From PXAP01 sp964421595 (GTDB lineage Bacteria; Bacteroidota; Bacteroidia; Bacteroidales; PUMT01), in the NCBI GenBank assembly GCA_964421595.1, contig CAYQXY010000018.1:1-64000 (forward strand): a stretch of DNA of 64,000 nucleotides, given 5' to 3'. How positions within the stretch are numbered: the first letter of the stretch is position 1; each line of letters opens with the position of its first letter. Under the pieces are notes generated by a model that was given only the letters and a program-made list of their open reading frames with translations, searched no databases and was not told the DNA's origin. Below are positions 1 through 9,666 of the stretch, piece by piece. The position numbers were made by a program, and so were the translations under genes.

Positions 1-581
1 GACCATATTACATCACCATTTTTACGATTAAGGGCTACAATATTATACTTCTTCCCCCCGGGAGTGCAATATATTTTATCACCGTTAATAATAAGGTTTT
101 CGGTGTATCCCCACCGGAGATTTTTACCATCGAAGTCATTGAAAAGATCCTTGCTCCATACAATTGAACCATTACCTGCATCCATGCACACAAGCAGTCC
201 GTTACCGCTAACCAGGTATAGCATATTGTCTGCCATGACCACCGAGGTACGGCCGCCAGGGTAGGAACGATGAATTTCCGGACCGTAGGGAAATTTATTT
301 TCAATCCAACCTTTGGCTGACAGTACGTATACATAGCCGGTCTCACCCTCAAGTCCGGTAATATATATTTTACCATTTGCAAATACAGGAGAGGTAAATC
401 CTGCACCCAGATTTTCGATCGACCAGACCATTTGCGGACCACCGGCCGGCCATTCCTGCAGTAGATTTTTGTCAGGATATTTCCCGTCCCTGTCAGGGCC
501 GCGCCAATTGTTGATTATCTGTGACTGAACTGTTGCAACTGCAAACAGAGTTATAATTATCTTAAGAATCAATGTCTTCAT
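1..581 (-). CDS. PQQ-like beta-propeller protein, 3' end outside window
   Basis: The reading frame opens at an ATG and runs without a stop to the left edge, giving the first 193 residues of a secreted protein. Residues 1-20 form a signal peptide ending near VQSQ. Next come a WRGPDRDG motif and propeller-blade signatures (PVFANGKIYI, GLLVCMDAGNGSIVWSKDL, NIVALNRKNGDVIW) typical of PQQ-like/BamB-type beta-propellers in Bacteroidota. Such proteins are periplasmic or outer-membrane associated; the substrate cannot be told from this part. The family normally has about 400 or more residues, so roughly half is missing. Another open frame overlaps here on the same strand but lacks propeller signatures and is a shadow. 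Confidence 0.8.
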   Translation of the reverse strand, partial: MKTLILKIIITLFAVATVQSQIINNWRGPDRDGKYPDKNLLQEWPAGGPQMVWSIENLGAGFTSPVFANGKIYITGLEGETGYVYVLSAKGWIENKFPYGPEIHRSYPGGRTSVVMADNMLYLVSGNGLLVCMDAGNGSIVWSKDLFNDFDGKNLRWGYTENLIINGDKIYCTPGGKKYNIVALNRKNGDVIW

Positions 582-1261
582 TATTATGAGTTTACAAAGT
601 TAACACTGTAAATATAACAATTAGTGCATATATTTATGATAGCGCAATTCATGGCGCTATTGTTTATAATTGGTCTAAATATAATCTGCGATATGGTGGT
701 TTTATAATATATTTCTATTCAACACGATAATTGAGAAAACCACGAGCTTATACCTTTATAGCAGGAATTCCGGTTAACTTTTTTTAACCTTTAAACGCAA
801 TGGATGTAACCTGCACACCAGTAATGCGTCATACTTATTCAACAGGTTGTTTTTCTGAGCGAACTGGTATGACTATCTCTCAGTTATTCCAGGGTTTGTC
901 AAACTGGCCGGAAATTATTCTGCATAATAATCAAAAGAGAGGTTCTGCCATGGACTTCTTCGATTGAATTATTAATCAGGGGAGGTTTGAAACGATAGAT
1001 TTTGGTTTTGTCTTACTGCCCTGTAATTGATTACTTTGAGGATATGTCACCCAAGGTAGACTTCTGAAATTGTTTCAGGAAATAATCAGATATTGGGTGA
1101 TGCAGCAAATTGAAGTATAAAAAAAATAAAAAATTTAGTACTATGTTATGCAAAGTAATGTAAATGTTATATATCTTTGTTATGAATATTAGTATGCAAG
1201 ACAGCTATGTATTCAATAAAATACAGTTTCAAACTGAAATGTAAATTAATCTACCCCCGTT
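582..1261. other. 680-base intergenic region
   Basis: This AT-rich stretch separates two divergent genes. I found no convincing coding frame. It holds a short perfect inverted repeat at 639-645/654-660 (ATAGCGC and its complement, 8-base loop), which could be an operator or the stem of a small RNA, and a TAnnTTTG promoter element near the right end. Otherwise I see nothing interpretable. Confidence 0.5.
1172..1179 (+). promoter_or_regulatory. Bacteroidota -7 element TATCTTTG upstream of the permease gene
   Basis: The sequence matches the TAnnTTTG consensus of the primary sigma factor of Bacteroidota and lies about 80 bases before the permease ATG. No clear TTTG -33 element was seen at the right spacing, so support rests on the -7 match and its position. 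Confidence 0.4.
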
Positions 1262-3634
1262 ATGTTTAAAAATCTGATTTTAATAGCCTTCCGGAATATA
1301 CGGAAAGATATTGGCTACAGCACTATTAATATTCTTGGCCTGACACTGGGAATTGCAAGTGCCCTTTTTCTTATTATTTATGTTGCCGATGAACTGAGCT
1401 ATGACCGGTATCATGAAAAGGCAGATCGTATTTACAGGGTTTCAACAACCATAACTGAAACAGATGACCAGTTTACATGGATCATGGCCCAGATACCCTT
1501 TGGTCAGCAGGTTAAAGAGGATTACCCGGAGATTGAGGCCTCGGTACGATTCTTTAATTTTAACAGGAGCCTTTTCAAATATGAGGACAAGGAGTTTATG
1601 GAGGAGGATTTTGTCTATGCAGACTCTACTGTATTTGATGTATTCAGCTACCAGTTTATCTATGGTAGTCCACATTCCGCATTGACAGAGCCTAATGCAG
1701 TTGTACTTACCAGCACAGTTGCAAACAGGTACTTTGGTTCCGGCGATCCGGTTGGGAAAAGTCTGACCAGCGGCACCAATGCCTACAGGGTAACAGGAGT
1801 AATTGCCGATCTGCCCCGCAATTCCCACTATCGCTATGATGCACTTATTTCACGTACATCACTGCCTGCACAGATGGGGAGCTGGGGAAACTTTGGGGTA
1901 TTTACATACCTTTTACTTCCTGAAGATATCAATATAACTGAGTTTGAAGAGAAAATCAATGGTATGTATGATAAATACATGGCCGAGATATTTGAAAGGA
2001 TGAATATCAAAATAGTCTATCATCTTGAACCCATCACCAGCATACATCTTCATTCAACAAACGCAGATGAACCCGAGCCAACCGGTAGTATTGCCTATGT
2101 ATATATATTTATGGCGGTGGCTTTTTTTCTGATCCTTATTGCCGCCATGAATTATATGAACCTGGCCACTGCGAGGTCGATCAGAAGGGCAAGAGAGGTA
2201 GGTTTAAGAAAAGTTCTTGGCTCCAACAGGTCAGGGCTTATTTTTCAGTTTCTCGCTGAATCGGCTGCACTCACCATAATCGCATTGATTATAAGCCTGG
2301 GTGTGGTGGCTTTGCTTTTGCCTGAGTTCAATAAGCTGGCCGGAAAGTATTTTGAAATAAATGTCCTTTTTACTCCCCTGGTCATAGCAAGTATATTCGG
2401 AATTGTTCTGATAACAGGTATCCTTGGAGGTAGCTATCCCGCTTTTTACCTGTCCCGGTTCAGTCCGGTAAAGGTACTAAAAGGTGAAATTTCCAAAGGT
2501 TCTTCCGGTAATCTTTTCAGGAAAGTGCTTGTTACTATACAGTTTACTGTGTCAGTTGTGATGATAATATCAACCCTTATTGTTTTCCGGCAGCTGGATT
2601 ATCTCAAGAACAAGGATCTGGGTTATAGCATGGAAAACATCATTGGAGTCACATTTAACAACCAGGAAATGAGTCTCCGTTACCAGACCTTCAAGCAGAC
2701 ATTGCTTGAAAACAAAAACGTGCTTGCTGTCACATGCACCAATGCACAGATAGGAATGGGTACTCCGAAGGTAATTTTTATGATGGAGTCAGAGGATGGG
2801 ATGGTTGAAAGAGGGGTCAATTTTGCCGTAGTTGATCATGATTTCATTGAAACTATGGATGTCCAGATTGTTAAAGGAAGGGATTTCAGGCAGGATATGC
2901 CTGCCGATACTCTGCTGGCAGTCGTTATAAATGAAACTCTTGCAAAAAGAATGAACTGGGATGATCCGATAGGCAAGAGGGTGGAAATGGGAGGCGGAAG
3001 TGTACTGAATGCAACGGTGACCGGGGTAATTAAAGATTATCACCAGACCGGTATATATAATGAAATAGAATCACTGATGCTTGTCTACCGGATGACCAGT
3101 CCGTTTGTATATATAAAGCTTGACCAGGTTAATATCCAGGATGCACTGAGATACACGGAAGAAGTGTGGACCGGATTGTATCCCGACCAGCCCTTCTCCT
3201 ACTATTTTTTATCAGACAGGTTTTATGAACAGTTCGGATCGGATGAAAAGAGGGGGTTTATATTTACAGTATTTACAATTCTGGCTATTGTTATTGCCAG
3301 TCTGGGATTATTCGGACTTACTTCATATATGGTTGAACAACGCTCAAGGGAGATTGGGATCAGAAAAGTGTTCGGTGCCAGTGAGCTGGTAATTATCAGG
3401 ATTGTATCAGTCGAATTTTTAACACTTGTGCTGATAGCAATAGTTCTGGCAGTGCCTGTTTCTTATTATATTATGACTGACTGGCTGGATAATTTCGTCT
3501 ACCGGACGCAACCCGGAGTAATGGTATTTGTCTTATCAGCCATTATAACTATCGCAGTCACATTTATAACTGTAAATATAAGGGCATGGAAAGCTGCCAT
3601 AGCTAATCCAGTTGATTCACTCAGGGTGGAATAG
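1262..3634 (+). CDS. ABC transporter permease, FtsX/MacB-like
   Basis: This 790-residue inner-membrane protein has the layout of Bacteroidota FtsX-family permeases. A transmembrane helix lies at about 21-43, a MacB-type periplasmic domain follows to about 280, then helices near 283-305, 335-358 and 375-400. A second copy of the layout follows, with a helix near 430-450, another periplasmic domain and three helices from about 675 to the end. The cytoplasmic coupling motifs AREVGLRKVLGSN and SREIGIRKVFGAS appear once in each half. Relatives work with a MacB-like ATPase in efflux, lipoprotein transport or mechanotransmission. No ATPase gene is adjacent, so it is an orphan permease here. The substrate is unknown. 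Confidence 0.9.
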   Translation: MFKNLILIAFRNIRKDIGYSTINILGLTLGIASALFLIIYVADELSYDRYHEKADRIYRVSTTITETDDQFTWIMAQIPFGQQVKEDYPEIEASVRFFNFNRSLFKYEDKEFMEEDFVYADSTVFDVFSYQFIYGSPHSALTEPNAVVLTSTVANRYFGSGDPVGKSLTSGTNAYRVTGVIADLPRNSHYRYDALISRTSLPAQMGSWGNFGVFTYLLLPEDINITEFEEKINGMYDKYMAEIFERMNIKIVYHLEPITSIHLHSTNADEPEPTGSIAYVYIFMAVAFFLILIAAMNYMNLATARSIRRAREVGLRKVLGSNRSGLIFQFLAESAALTIIALIISLGVVALLLPEFNKLAGKYFEINVLFTPLVIASIFGIVLITGILGGSYPAFYLSRFSPVKVLKGEISKGSSGNLFRKVLVTIQFTVSVVMIISTLIVFRQLDYLKNKDLGYSMENIIGVTFNNQEMSLRYQTFKQTLLENKNVLAVTCTNAQIGMGTPKVIFMMESEDGMVERGVNFAVVDHDFIETMDVQIVKGRDFRQDMPADTLLAVVINETLAKRMNWDDPIGKRVEMGGGSVLNATVTGVIKDYHQTGIYNEIESLMLVYRMTSPFVYIKLDQVNIQDALRYTEEVWTGLYPDQPFSYYFLSDRFYEQFGSDEKRGFIFTVFTILAIVIASLGLFGLTSYMVEQRSREIGIRKVFGASELVIIRIVSVEFLTLVLIAIVLAVPVSYYIMTDWLDNFVYRTQPGVMVFVLSAIITIAVTFITVNIRAWKAAIANPVDSLRVE

Positions 3635-3674
3635 CAGCTGTTGCCTCAGCGGTCCGGTTAACCGGTTCACCAAA

Positions 3675-4637
3675 TCAGGACTTTGTCTGGTTTTTGTCCA
3701 GCCAGGCAACTTTCTGATCAGGGTTATGGTCTTTTCCGATAATATCCCTGTACAGATCAGGCCTGCGCGCCATCTTGTACCTGTAGCCTCCCGCCATGGT
3801 AAGTTTCTCCGGAATACAGAGTGCGGTCTGAACATCATCGCCGGGCTCCCTGCATTCGGCAATAATATCGCCGTATGGATCAATTATCATTGAGCAGCCA
3901 TTTTTTAACTGGTCGTCATCCATACCTATTGGATTGCTGAATACAACATAGCAGCTATTATCATATGCCCTGGATGGCAGCCATTTCATGAGCCAGCCCC
4001 GTCCCTTCATTCCATCAAATTCAAGGCGCAACGAAGTGGGGTCTGCAAACCGGTTCTCCCACAGTCCGGGGTCAAAAAATCCCGCTCCCGGCCTGCTTGA
4101 AGGAGTACCCATTGTAACGTGGGGCATGAATATTATATCTGCCCCCAGAAGATTGGTTGCCCTTACATTTTCCGGTATGTTATTGTCATAGCAAATCAGT
4201 ATGCCGCAATTCCATCCTTGAAGTTCAAAGACACAATAACCGTCTCCCGGCGTGATATTGGGATTAATAAAGGGATGAAGCTTTCTGTATGATGCAACCA
4301 TGCCATTACTGTCAACACACACATAAGCTTTATAGATATTATCCTTTTTATCCTTTTCAAATAAACCGGCAAGAACTGCTATATTGTATTCTGTAGCGAT
4401 TTCCCTGAGCCTTGTTATGCTTTTGCCTTCAGGCAGAAGTTCGGAGATCTCCAGCATCTGGCTGCGTGAAAGATTTCTTGCAAAAGTATATCCTGTAATG
4501 GAACATTCATGAAAGGCCACGACACTTGCCCCTTTTAATGCAGCTTTTTCAGCAAGTTTCTCAATCCGGCTGAGGTTAAAATTTTTATCGGCACTCCTGT
4601 GCTCGAACTGTGCTGCTGCAATTGTGATTGGGTCCAT
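3675..4637 (-). CDS. Carbon-nitrogen hydrolase (nitrilase superfamily)
   Basis: The 320-residue protein has the full nitrilase-superfamily triad: Glu44 in FHECSITGY, Lys119 in YRKLHPF and Cys149 in LICYDN. Members hydrolyse non-peptide C-N bonds of amides, nitriles or carbamoyl compounds in the cytoplasm, and there is no signal peptide. The C-terminal part (GCSMIIDPYGDIIAE) is typical of the amidase branches such as N-carbamoyl-amino-acid or omega-amidases. The exact substrate cannot be read from the sequence. It stands alone, convergent with the permease gene, with 40 bases between the two stops. Confidence 0.88.
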   Translation of the reverse strand: MDPITIAAAQFEHRSADKNFNLSRIEKLAEKAALKGASVVAFHECSITGYTFARNLSRSQMLEISELLPEGKSITRLREIATEYNIAVLAGLFEKDKKDNIYKAYVCVDSNGMVASYRKLHPFINPNITPGDGYCVFELQGWNCGILICYDNNIPENVRATNLLGADIIFMPHVTMGTPSSRPGAGFFDPGLWENRFADPTSLRLEFDGMKGRGWLMKWLPSRAYDNSCYVVFSNPIGMDDDQLKNGCSMIIDPYGDIIAECREPGDDVQTALCIPEKLTMAGGYRYKMARRPDLYRDIIGKDHNPDQKVAWLDKNQTKS

Positions 4638-4881
4638 ATTCGATCAGGTTTTTTCGTATGTCATTTGTAAGTGCAAGTTAATAATACCTCCAAATATTTT
4701 TGCCACCTTTTTTAATAAATTTTATTATGTAATTTAGCTTCCTGAAATATTTGCGTTTCTGATCACCTGTATTGCAGTGATAAGGTTTCAGGGGTGGATT
4801 AAACCATAAGGGAGACACAGTTTGGTAATATCACCCGCACAGCAAGTTCTCTGCAAATAACAATTTAAATAACATTCTATC

Positions 4882-5646
4882 ATGAAAAAACTTAATGTTT
4901 TAAAGGGAAAGACCCTGGTGAGATCTTTGATTTCACTGGTTGCTTTATCAATTTGTCTTTCATTCACAAGTATGCAGCCTGCTGATGAATGGGTAAAGTT
5001 ATTCAATGGCAAAGACTTTTCAGGATGGGTAGTGCCGGAGGGGGATAACGGACACTGGAGGGTGCTGGACGGAGTTATTGACTATGATGCTCTCAGTCAG
5101 GCTCCCGGAGGCAAGGACCTGTGGTCAGAAAAGGAGTATGGTGATTTTGTTTTAAGGCTCGACTGGAGACTGAAGGATACGCCGTTTATTAACCGGAATG
5201 TTCCGATTATCAGGCCTGACGGGACTCATCAGAGAAATGCCAAAGGCGAGGAGATAAAAATATCAGTGCCCGACGGCGATTCAGGTATCTACCTCAGGGG
5301 TACTTCAAAGGCGCAGGTCAATATCTGGGCCTGGCCAATCGGATCAGGAGAAGTATACGGATACCGTATGGACAGGAACATGCCTGCTGAAGTCCGCGCC
5401 GGAGTTACTCCAAACAGGATGGCAGATAACCATATTGGTGAGTGGAACAGCTTTGAAATAACAATGAAAGGGGACAGGCTGACTGTCGAGCTGAATGGCC
5501 ATATTGTTATTGACCAGGCCCAGCTGCCTGATGTTCCGGCGAAAGGCCGTATTGCCCTTCAGCATCATGGTAACAAAGTTAACGGAGAATGGTCTAGTTC
5601 GCCGTCACTGGTGCAGTTCCGCAATATATCCATAAAGGAATTATAA
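4882..5646 (+). CDS. DUF1080 (3-keto-disaccharide hydrolase-like) secreted protein
   Basis: A 254-residue protein with an N-terminal signal peptide (about residues 1-32, hydrophobic core SLISLVALSICLSF). It continues as a single DUF1080 domain, beginning with the hallmark WVKLFNGKDFSGWVV and WRVLDGVIDY segments and ending with strands such as GRIALQHHGNKV. The family has a concanavalin-like jelly-roll fold, and characterised members act on 3-keto-glycosides made by exported Gfo/Idh/MocA oxidoreductases. It lies 26 bases upstream of the CBM9/DUF5916 gene and could be co-transcribed with it. An exported Gfo/Idh/MocA enzyme is encoded 42 kb away in this window. The actual substrate is unknown. 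Confidence 0.85.
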   Translation: MKKLNVLKGKTLVRSLISLVALSICLSFTSMQPADEWVKLFNGKDFSGWVVPEGDNGHWRVLDGVIDYDALSQAPGGKDLWSEKEYGDFVLRLDWRLKDTPFINRNVPIIRPDGTHQRNAKGEEIKISVPDGDSGIYLRGTSKAQVNIWAWPIGSGEVYGYRMDRNMPAEVRAGVTPNRMADNHIGEWNSFEITMKGDRLTVELNGHIVIDQAQLPDVPAKGRIALQHHGNKVNGEWSSSPSLVQFRNISIKEL

Positions 5647-5672
5647 TTTATTTCAACTTTCTCATTTTTATC

Positions 5673-7895
5673 ATGAACAGAATGTATAAGACTTCTGCAG
5701 TTTTGCAGAAATTGCTGATCTTTTTCCTTATTTTTTCGGTTAAAAGTATTGCCTGCGGTTCGCAGGAAATTAAGCAGACCCGGAGTTCCGGCACTTCCGG
5801 ACCAATTAACAGCGATTACGTTCTGAACATAAAAAAAATGCATGGTACTATCACACTCGATGGCATTATTGATGAAAACGACTGGATCACTGCCGATGTG
5901 GCTACCGATTTTTATATGGTAATGCCTTATGATACGAGCTATAGCGAAGCATTGTCTGAAATAAGAATGACCTATGATGATCAGGCAATATATCTGTCGC
6001 TGGTTTTTTATGATGTTATTTCAGGCGCCCGCATCGTCGAGTCATTAAGACGTGATTTCAGTTTCGGTAATAATGATAATTTTCTGTTGTTTCTTGATCC
6101 TTTCAATGATCAGACCACCGGTTATTCATTCGGTGTAAATGCCGAGGGTGCATTATGGGATGGTACCATGAGCGATGGTTCCAGGGTCCACCTGATATGG
6201 GATACAAAATGGGAAGCGGTTACGAAAAGTTACGATGACAGATGGGTAGCTGAAATGCGAATCCCATTTAAGTCTATCCGATATACTGCGGGCCTTGACA
6301 GGTGGAATATCAATTTTTCCAGGCTTGATCTGCAGATTAATGAAAAATCCTCATGGGCTCCCGTACCCCGCCAGTTCCCAACAGCCTCACTCGCATATTG
6401 CGGGATACTTCAGTGGGATGCGCCACCGCCCGATCCGGGACTTCAACTCTCCCTTATACCATATATCTCAGGGGCAGGTTCACGCGATTTTGCAGAAGGC
6501 ACCGATGCTGGCTACAGATCCGATTTTGGCATGGATGCCAAAGTTGGGCTGTCAACATCAATGAACCTCGATCTGACTTATAACCCCGATTTTTCCCAGG
6601 TAGAGGTAGATCAGCAGATAACCAATCTTGACAGGTTTGAACTGTTCTTTCCGGAAAAAAGACAGTTTTTTCTCGAAAATTCCGATCTCTTTGCCAATTT
6701 CGGTTCACAAAGGATAAGACCCTTCTTTTCAAGACGGATAGGACTTGATGCTCCGGTGCTGGCAGGCGCCAGAATGAGCGGCAAAATAGGGCAGGACTGG
6801 AGGTTGGGGATAATGGATATGCATACTGAAGAGACAGCCATTGATCCGTCCCGCAATTTTTTTGTGGCTTCCCTTCAGAGAAGGGTTTTCTCCCGGTCAA
6901 ATATTGCCGCCATCTTTGTTAACCAGCAAAATATAAACAGGCCCACCGACTGGCAAGGAGATGCCTATAACCGGATTGGCGGTATTCAATATAATCTTGC
7001 CAGCAGGGATAACACCTGGACCGGTCAGTTTTTTGGCCTTCACTCCTTTACGCCGGGTGGGGGTGAGGGGTCGCAATTTACCCAGGGTATGCAGCTCAAC
7101 TATTCGAGGCAGAGAATACAACTCGGACTGGATCAGTTCTTTGTCGGTGATAATTTTGTCGCCACTGCTGGTTATGTTCCCCGTACCGATTTTTTCCAGG
7201 TTGCCCCCAGGATTACTGTCAGGTTTTACCCCGGGTCCAGCCGGCTGGAGCAGCATGGTCTGACCTCAAGACTCAGCAGTTACTTCAGGCCTTCTGATTT
7301 TAAGGTGACCGACCGGGAAGCCAGTCTGGGATATTATTTCACCTTCCATAATCTTAGCAGGCTCGATTTGGAGCTTAACAACAGTTTTGTAATGCTCAGA
7401 CAGGATTTCGATCCCACTAATAAGGGAATTAGTTTTTTGCCCTCAGGCAGCGAACATGACTGGCTTCAGGGATCCATTCTTTACAGGTCTGATACAAGGA
7501 AGTTGCTCAGATATACCCTTTCGGCTGGTTACGGTGGATACTTTAACGGGAATCGCCGATTTATGGAAGGTTCGATCAATTACAGATACCAGCCCTATGG
7601 CAGCATTTCAATGTATTTTAGTTATAATGATCTGTTGCTTCCACAGCCTTGGGACAGGAATTCGTTCTGGCTTGTTGGCCCCAAGTTTGACGTTACTTTT
7701 ACCAATACAATTTTCTTTACTACTTTTATACAATATAATGAGCAGCTGGATAATCTGAATATCAATGCCCGCTTTCAATGGAGATATAAACCGGTATCGG
7801 ATATATTCATAGTTTATACCGATAATTATTTTCCCGAAACTATGAACGTCCGAAACAGGGCATTGGTCTTCAAGATGTCATACTGGTTTAACTAG
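5673..7895 (+). CDS. CBM9-like domain plus DUF5916 outer-membrane protein
   Basis: The 740-residue protein starts with a signal peptide (core LLIFFLIFSV). A carbohydrate-binding-family-9-like domain at about 50-230 follows, with the typical ITLDGIIDENDW and IYLSLVFYD strands. The rest is a DUF5916 region rich in alternating aromatic strands (for example YNPDFSQVEVDQQ and LFFPEKRQFFLEN). This combination is common in Bacteroidota and is predicted to form an outer-membrane beta-barrel with a periplasmic or surface sugar-binding domain. It follows the DUF1080 gene closely. The function is not established. Its TAG stop overlaps the left inverted repeat of a small repetitive element. Confidence 0.85.
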   Translation: MNRMYKTSAVLQKLLIFFLIFSVKSIACGSQEIKQTRSSGTSGPINSDYVLNIKKMHGTITLDGIIDENDWITADVATDFYMVMPYDTSYSEALSEIRMTYDDQAIYLSLVFYDVISGARIVESLRRDFSFGNNDNFLLFLDPFNDQTTGYSFGVNAEGALWDGTMSDGSRVHLIWDTKWEAVTKSYDDRWVAEMRIPFKSIRYTAGLDRWNINFSRLDLQINEKSSWAPVPRQFPTASLAYCGILQWDAPPPDPGLQLSLIPYISGAGSRDFAEGTDAGYRSDFGMDAKVGLSTSMNLDLTYNPDFSQVEVDQQITNLDRFELFFPEKRQFFLENSDLFANFGSQRIRPFFSRRIGLDAPVLAGARMSGKIGQDWRLGIMDMHTEETAIDPSRNFFVASLQRRVFSRSNIAAIFVNQQNINRPTDWQGDAYNRIGGIQYNLASRDNTWTGQFFGLHSFTPGGGEGSQFTQGMQLNYSRQRIQLGLDQFFVGDNFVATAGYVPRTDFFQVAPRITVRFYPGSSRLEQHGLTSRLSSYFRPSDFKVTDREASLGYYFTFHNLSRLDLELNNSFVMLRQDFDPTNKGISFLPSGSEHDWLQGSILYRSDTRKLLRYTLSAGYGGYFNGNRRFMEGSINYRYQPYGSISMYFSYNDLLLPQPWDRNSFWLVGPKFDVTFTNTIFFTTFIQYNEQLDNLNINARFQWRYKPVSDIFIVYTDNYFPETMNVRNRALVFKMSYWFN

Positions 7896-8018
7896 TGTCT
7901 GTATATAATGTCCGCCTGCTGCGTTACACTCGTCAAAAAAATGCTCATTTATCACATTGTAAACTCCGCTTTTTTTGGCTTCGCAAGCCTTGCATCTGAA
8001 CACTATGATCCAGACACT
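7894..8018. repeat. 125-base MITE-like element with terminal inverted repeats
   Basis: The stretch is bounded by AGTGTCTG (7894-7901) and its complement CAGACACT (8011-8018), with pairing extending imperfectly inward. Inside are a small perfect hairpin GGCTT-CGC-AAGCC (7977-7989) and the phrase GCTGCGTTACACTCGTC. It has no coding capacity. I believe similar sequences are dispersed in other bacterial genomes, but that is from memory. The left end coincides with the stop codon of the preceding gene, so insertion may have set the end of that gene. Only one copy was noticed in this window. Confidence 0.5.
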
Positions 8019-8081
8019 GACTTAATGGACAGACTTTAACTAAATTGTTTAACAGTTACAGAATACAATAATTTATCGCAA

Positions 8082-9575
8082 TTGGCTAAAAATCATATAA
8101 TATCGACATCTGAGATTGACCTTGAAACCGTGGGACGCATTATTTCAGGTAAATTAAAGATTGAATTGTCTGACGAGGTGCGAAGGCGCATTATTGATTG
8201 CAGGGATTACCTGGAAAGGAAACTGTCAGGCTCTGATGAGCCGGTTTACGGCATTAATACCGGTTTTGGATCACTCTATGACAGGCGCATTTCCAACAGC
8301 GATCTTGGCAAATTGCAGAAAAACCTTGTTATGTCACATGCCTGCGGAATGGGAAATGAGGTAGCCGAAAATATTGTCAGGCTGATGCTTCTTTTCAAGA
8401 TTCAATCGCTTTCATACGGTCATTCAGGGGTTCAGCTTGAGACAGTCGAGCGTCTGGTCGATTTCTATAATCATGACATTTTACCGGTAGTATACGAGCA
8501 GGGGTCTCTTGGTGCTTCAGGCGACCTGGCACCTCTTGCCCATTTAAGCCTCCCATTGATGGGAATGGGAGAAGTATGGCATAAGGGAAAAAAAGTGCCT
8601 GCTAAGGAAGTTCTTGATTTAAATGGGTGGAACATAGTTAAGCTAAAGTCCAAGGAAGGTCTGGCTCTTTTAAATGGGACTCAGTTTATGGCGGCTTACG
8701 GTGTTTTTGCATGTAATGAAGCAAGAAGATTGACAGCAATTGCCGATTTAACCGGAGCCCTGTCGCTTGATGCATTTGACGGACGCAGTGAGGCTTTCAA
8801 TGAACTGGTTCATAAAGTCCGTCCTCATCCAGGTCAGATCGAAACTGCAAGAAATGTATTAAAGATTCTTGAAGGAAGTGAATTGATAGGCCGTACCAAG
8901 AATCATGTGCAGGATCCTTATTCTTTCAGGTGCATACCTCAGGTGCACGGTGCATCAAAAGATGCTGTTGATTATGTGGCTTCAATTTTTAAACGTGAGA
9001 TCAATTCCGTTACCGACAATCCCACCATATTTCCTGATGAGGATATTGTAATTTCAGCAGGGAACTTTCACGGACAACCACTCGCACTGGGTCTTGATCA
9101 TCTGTGCCTGGCAGTATCGGAAATCGCAAGTATTTCAGAGAGAAGAATATACCGTCTCCTGTCAGGAAAAAGGGGATTGCCGCTTTTTCTGGTTGCCAAT
9201 CCGGGACTCAACTCCGGGTTTATGATACCTCAGTATACAGCTGCATCTATTGTCAGCCAGAATAAACAGCTCTGCACTCCGGCATCGGTCGATACAATTG
9301 AATCATCACAGGGACAGGAAGATCATGTTAGTATGGGAGCAAATGCCGCCACCAAAGCGTTAAAGGTAATTGAGAATACCGAAAAGGTTCTGGCCATTGA
9401 ATTTTATTGCGCCATGCAGGCTCTTGAATTCAGAAGGCCGGCAAGATCATCGGTTTATCTGGAAAAACTTGCCCTGGAATACCGCAAGCAGATACCTTTC
9501 ATTGAGAATGACAGGATAATGTATGAGGATATGAGGCAGTCGGTTGAATTTTTACGTTCTGTAAAGCTTGATTAA
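8082..9575 (+). CDS. hutH: Histidine ammonia-lyase
   Basis: This cytoplasmic enzyme deaminates histidine to urocanate. The 497-residue chain carries the MIO-forming triad Ala145-Ser146-Gly147 within GSLGASGDLAPLAHL, the active-site tyrosine of PVYGINTGFG (about Tyr56), and Ser85-His86 at the substrate-selectivity position, which favours histidine over phenylalanine or tyrosine. Length and C-terminal helices fit the family. Translation must start at TTG (MAKNHIIS), because an in-frame stop lies 45 bases upstream and no ATG intervenes. No hutU, hutI or ftcD lies nearby, so it is an orphan hut gene here. Confidence 0.92.
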   Translation: MAKNHIISTSEIDLETVGRIISGKLKIELSDEVRRRIIDCRDYLERKLSGSDEPVYGINTGFGSLYDRRISNSDLGKLQKNLVMSHACGMGNEVAENIVRLMLLFKIQSLSYGHSGVQLETVERLVDFYNHDILPVVYEQGSLGASGDLAPLAHLSLPLMGMGEVWHKGKKVPAKEVLDLNGWNIVKLKSKEGLALLNGTQFMAAYGVFACNEARRLTAIADLTGALSLDAFDGRSEAFNELVHKVRPHPGQIETARNVLKILEGSELIGRTKNHVQDPYSFRCIPQVHGASKDAVDYVASIFKREINSVTDNPTIFPDEDIVISAGNFHGQPLALGLDHLCLAVSEIASISERRIYRLLSGKRGLPLFLVANPGLNSGFMIPQYTAASIVSQNKQLCTPASVDTIESSQGQEDHVSMGANAATKALKVIENTEKVLAIEFYCAMQALEFRRPARSSVYLEKLALEYRKQIPFIENDRIMYEDMRQSVEFLRSVKLD

Positions 9576-9666
9576 CAGGTAGTATGGGCCTGTGAAACTA
9601 TCACATCAGGTAATTTCCGATAATATGTATGGCCTTTAGGTTCTGCCAACAATTGAAGGTAATGAA

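Noticed and set aside
35..442. A 135-codon open frame on the minus strand near the left edge
   Set aside because: The overlapping frame starting at 581 has a signal peptide and propeller repeats and runs off the edge; this one has no recognisable features and is a frame-shifted shadow.
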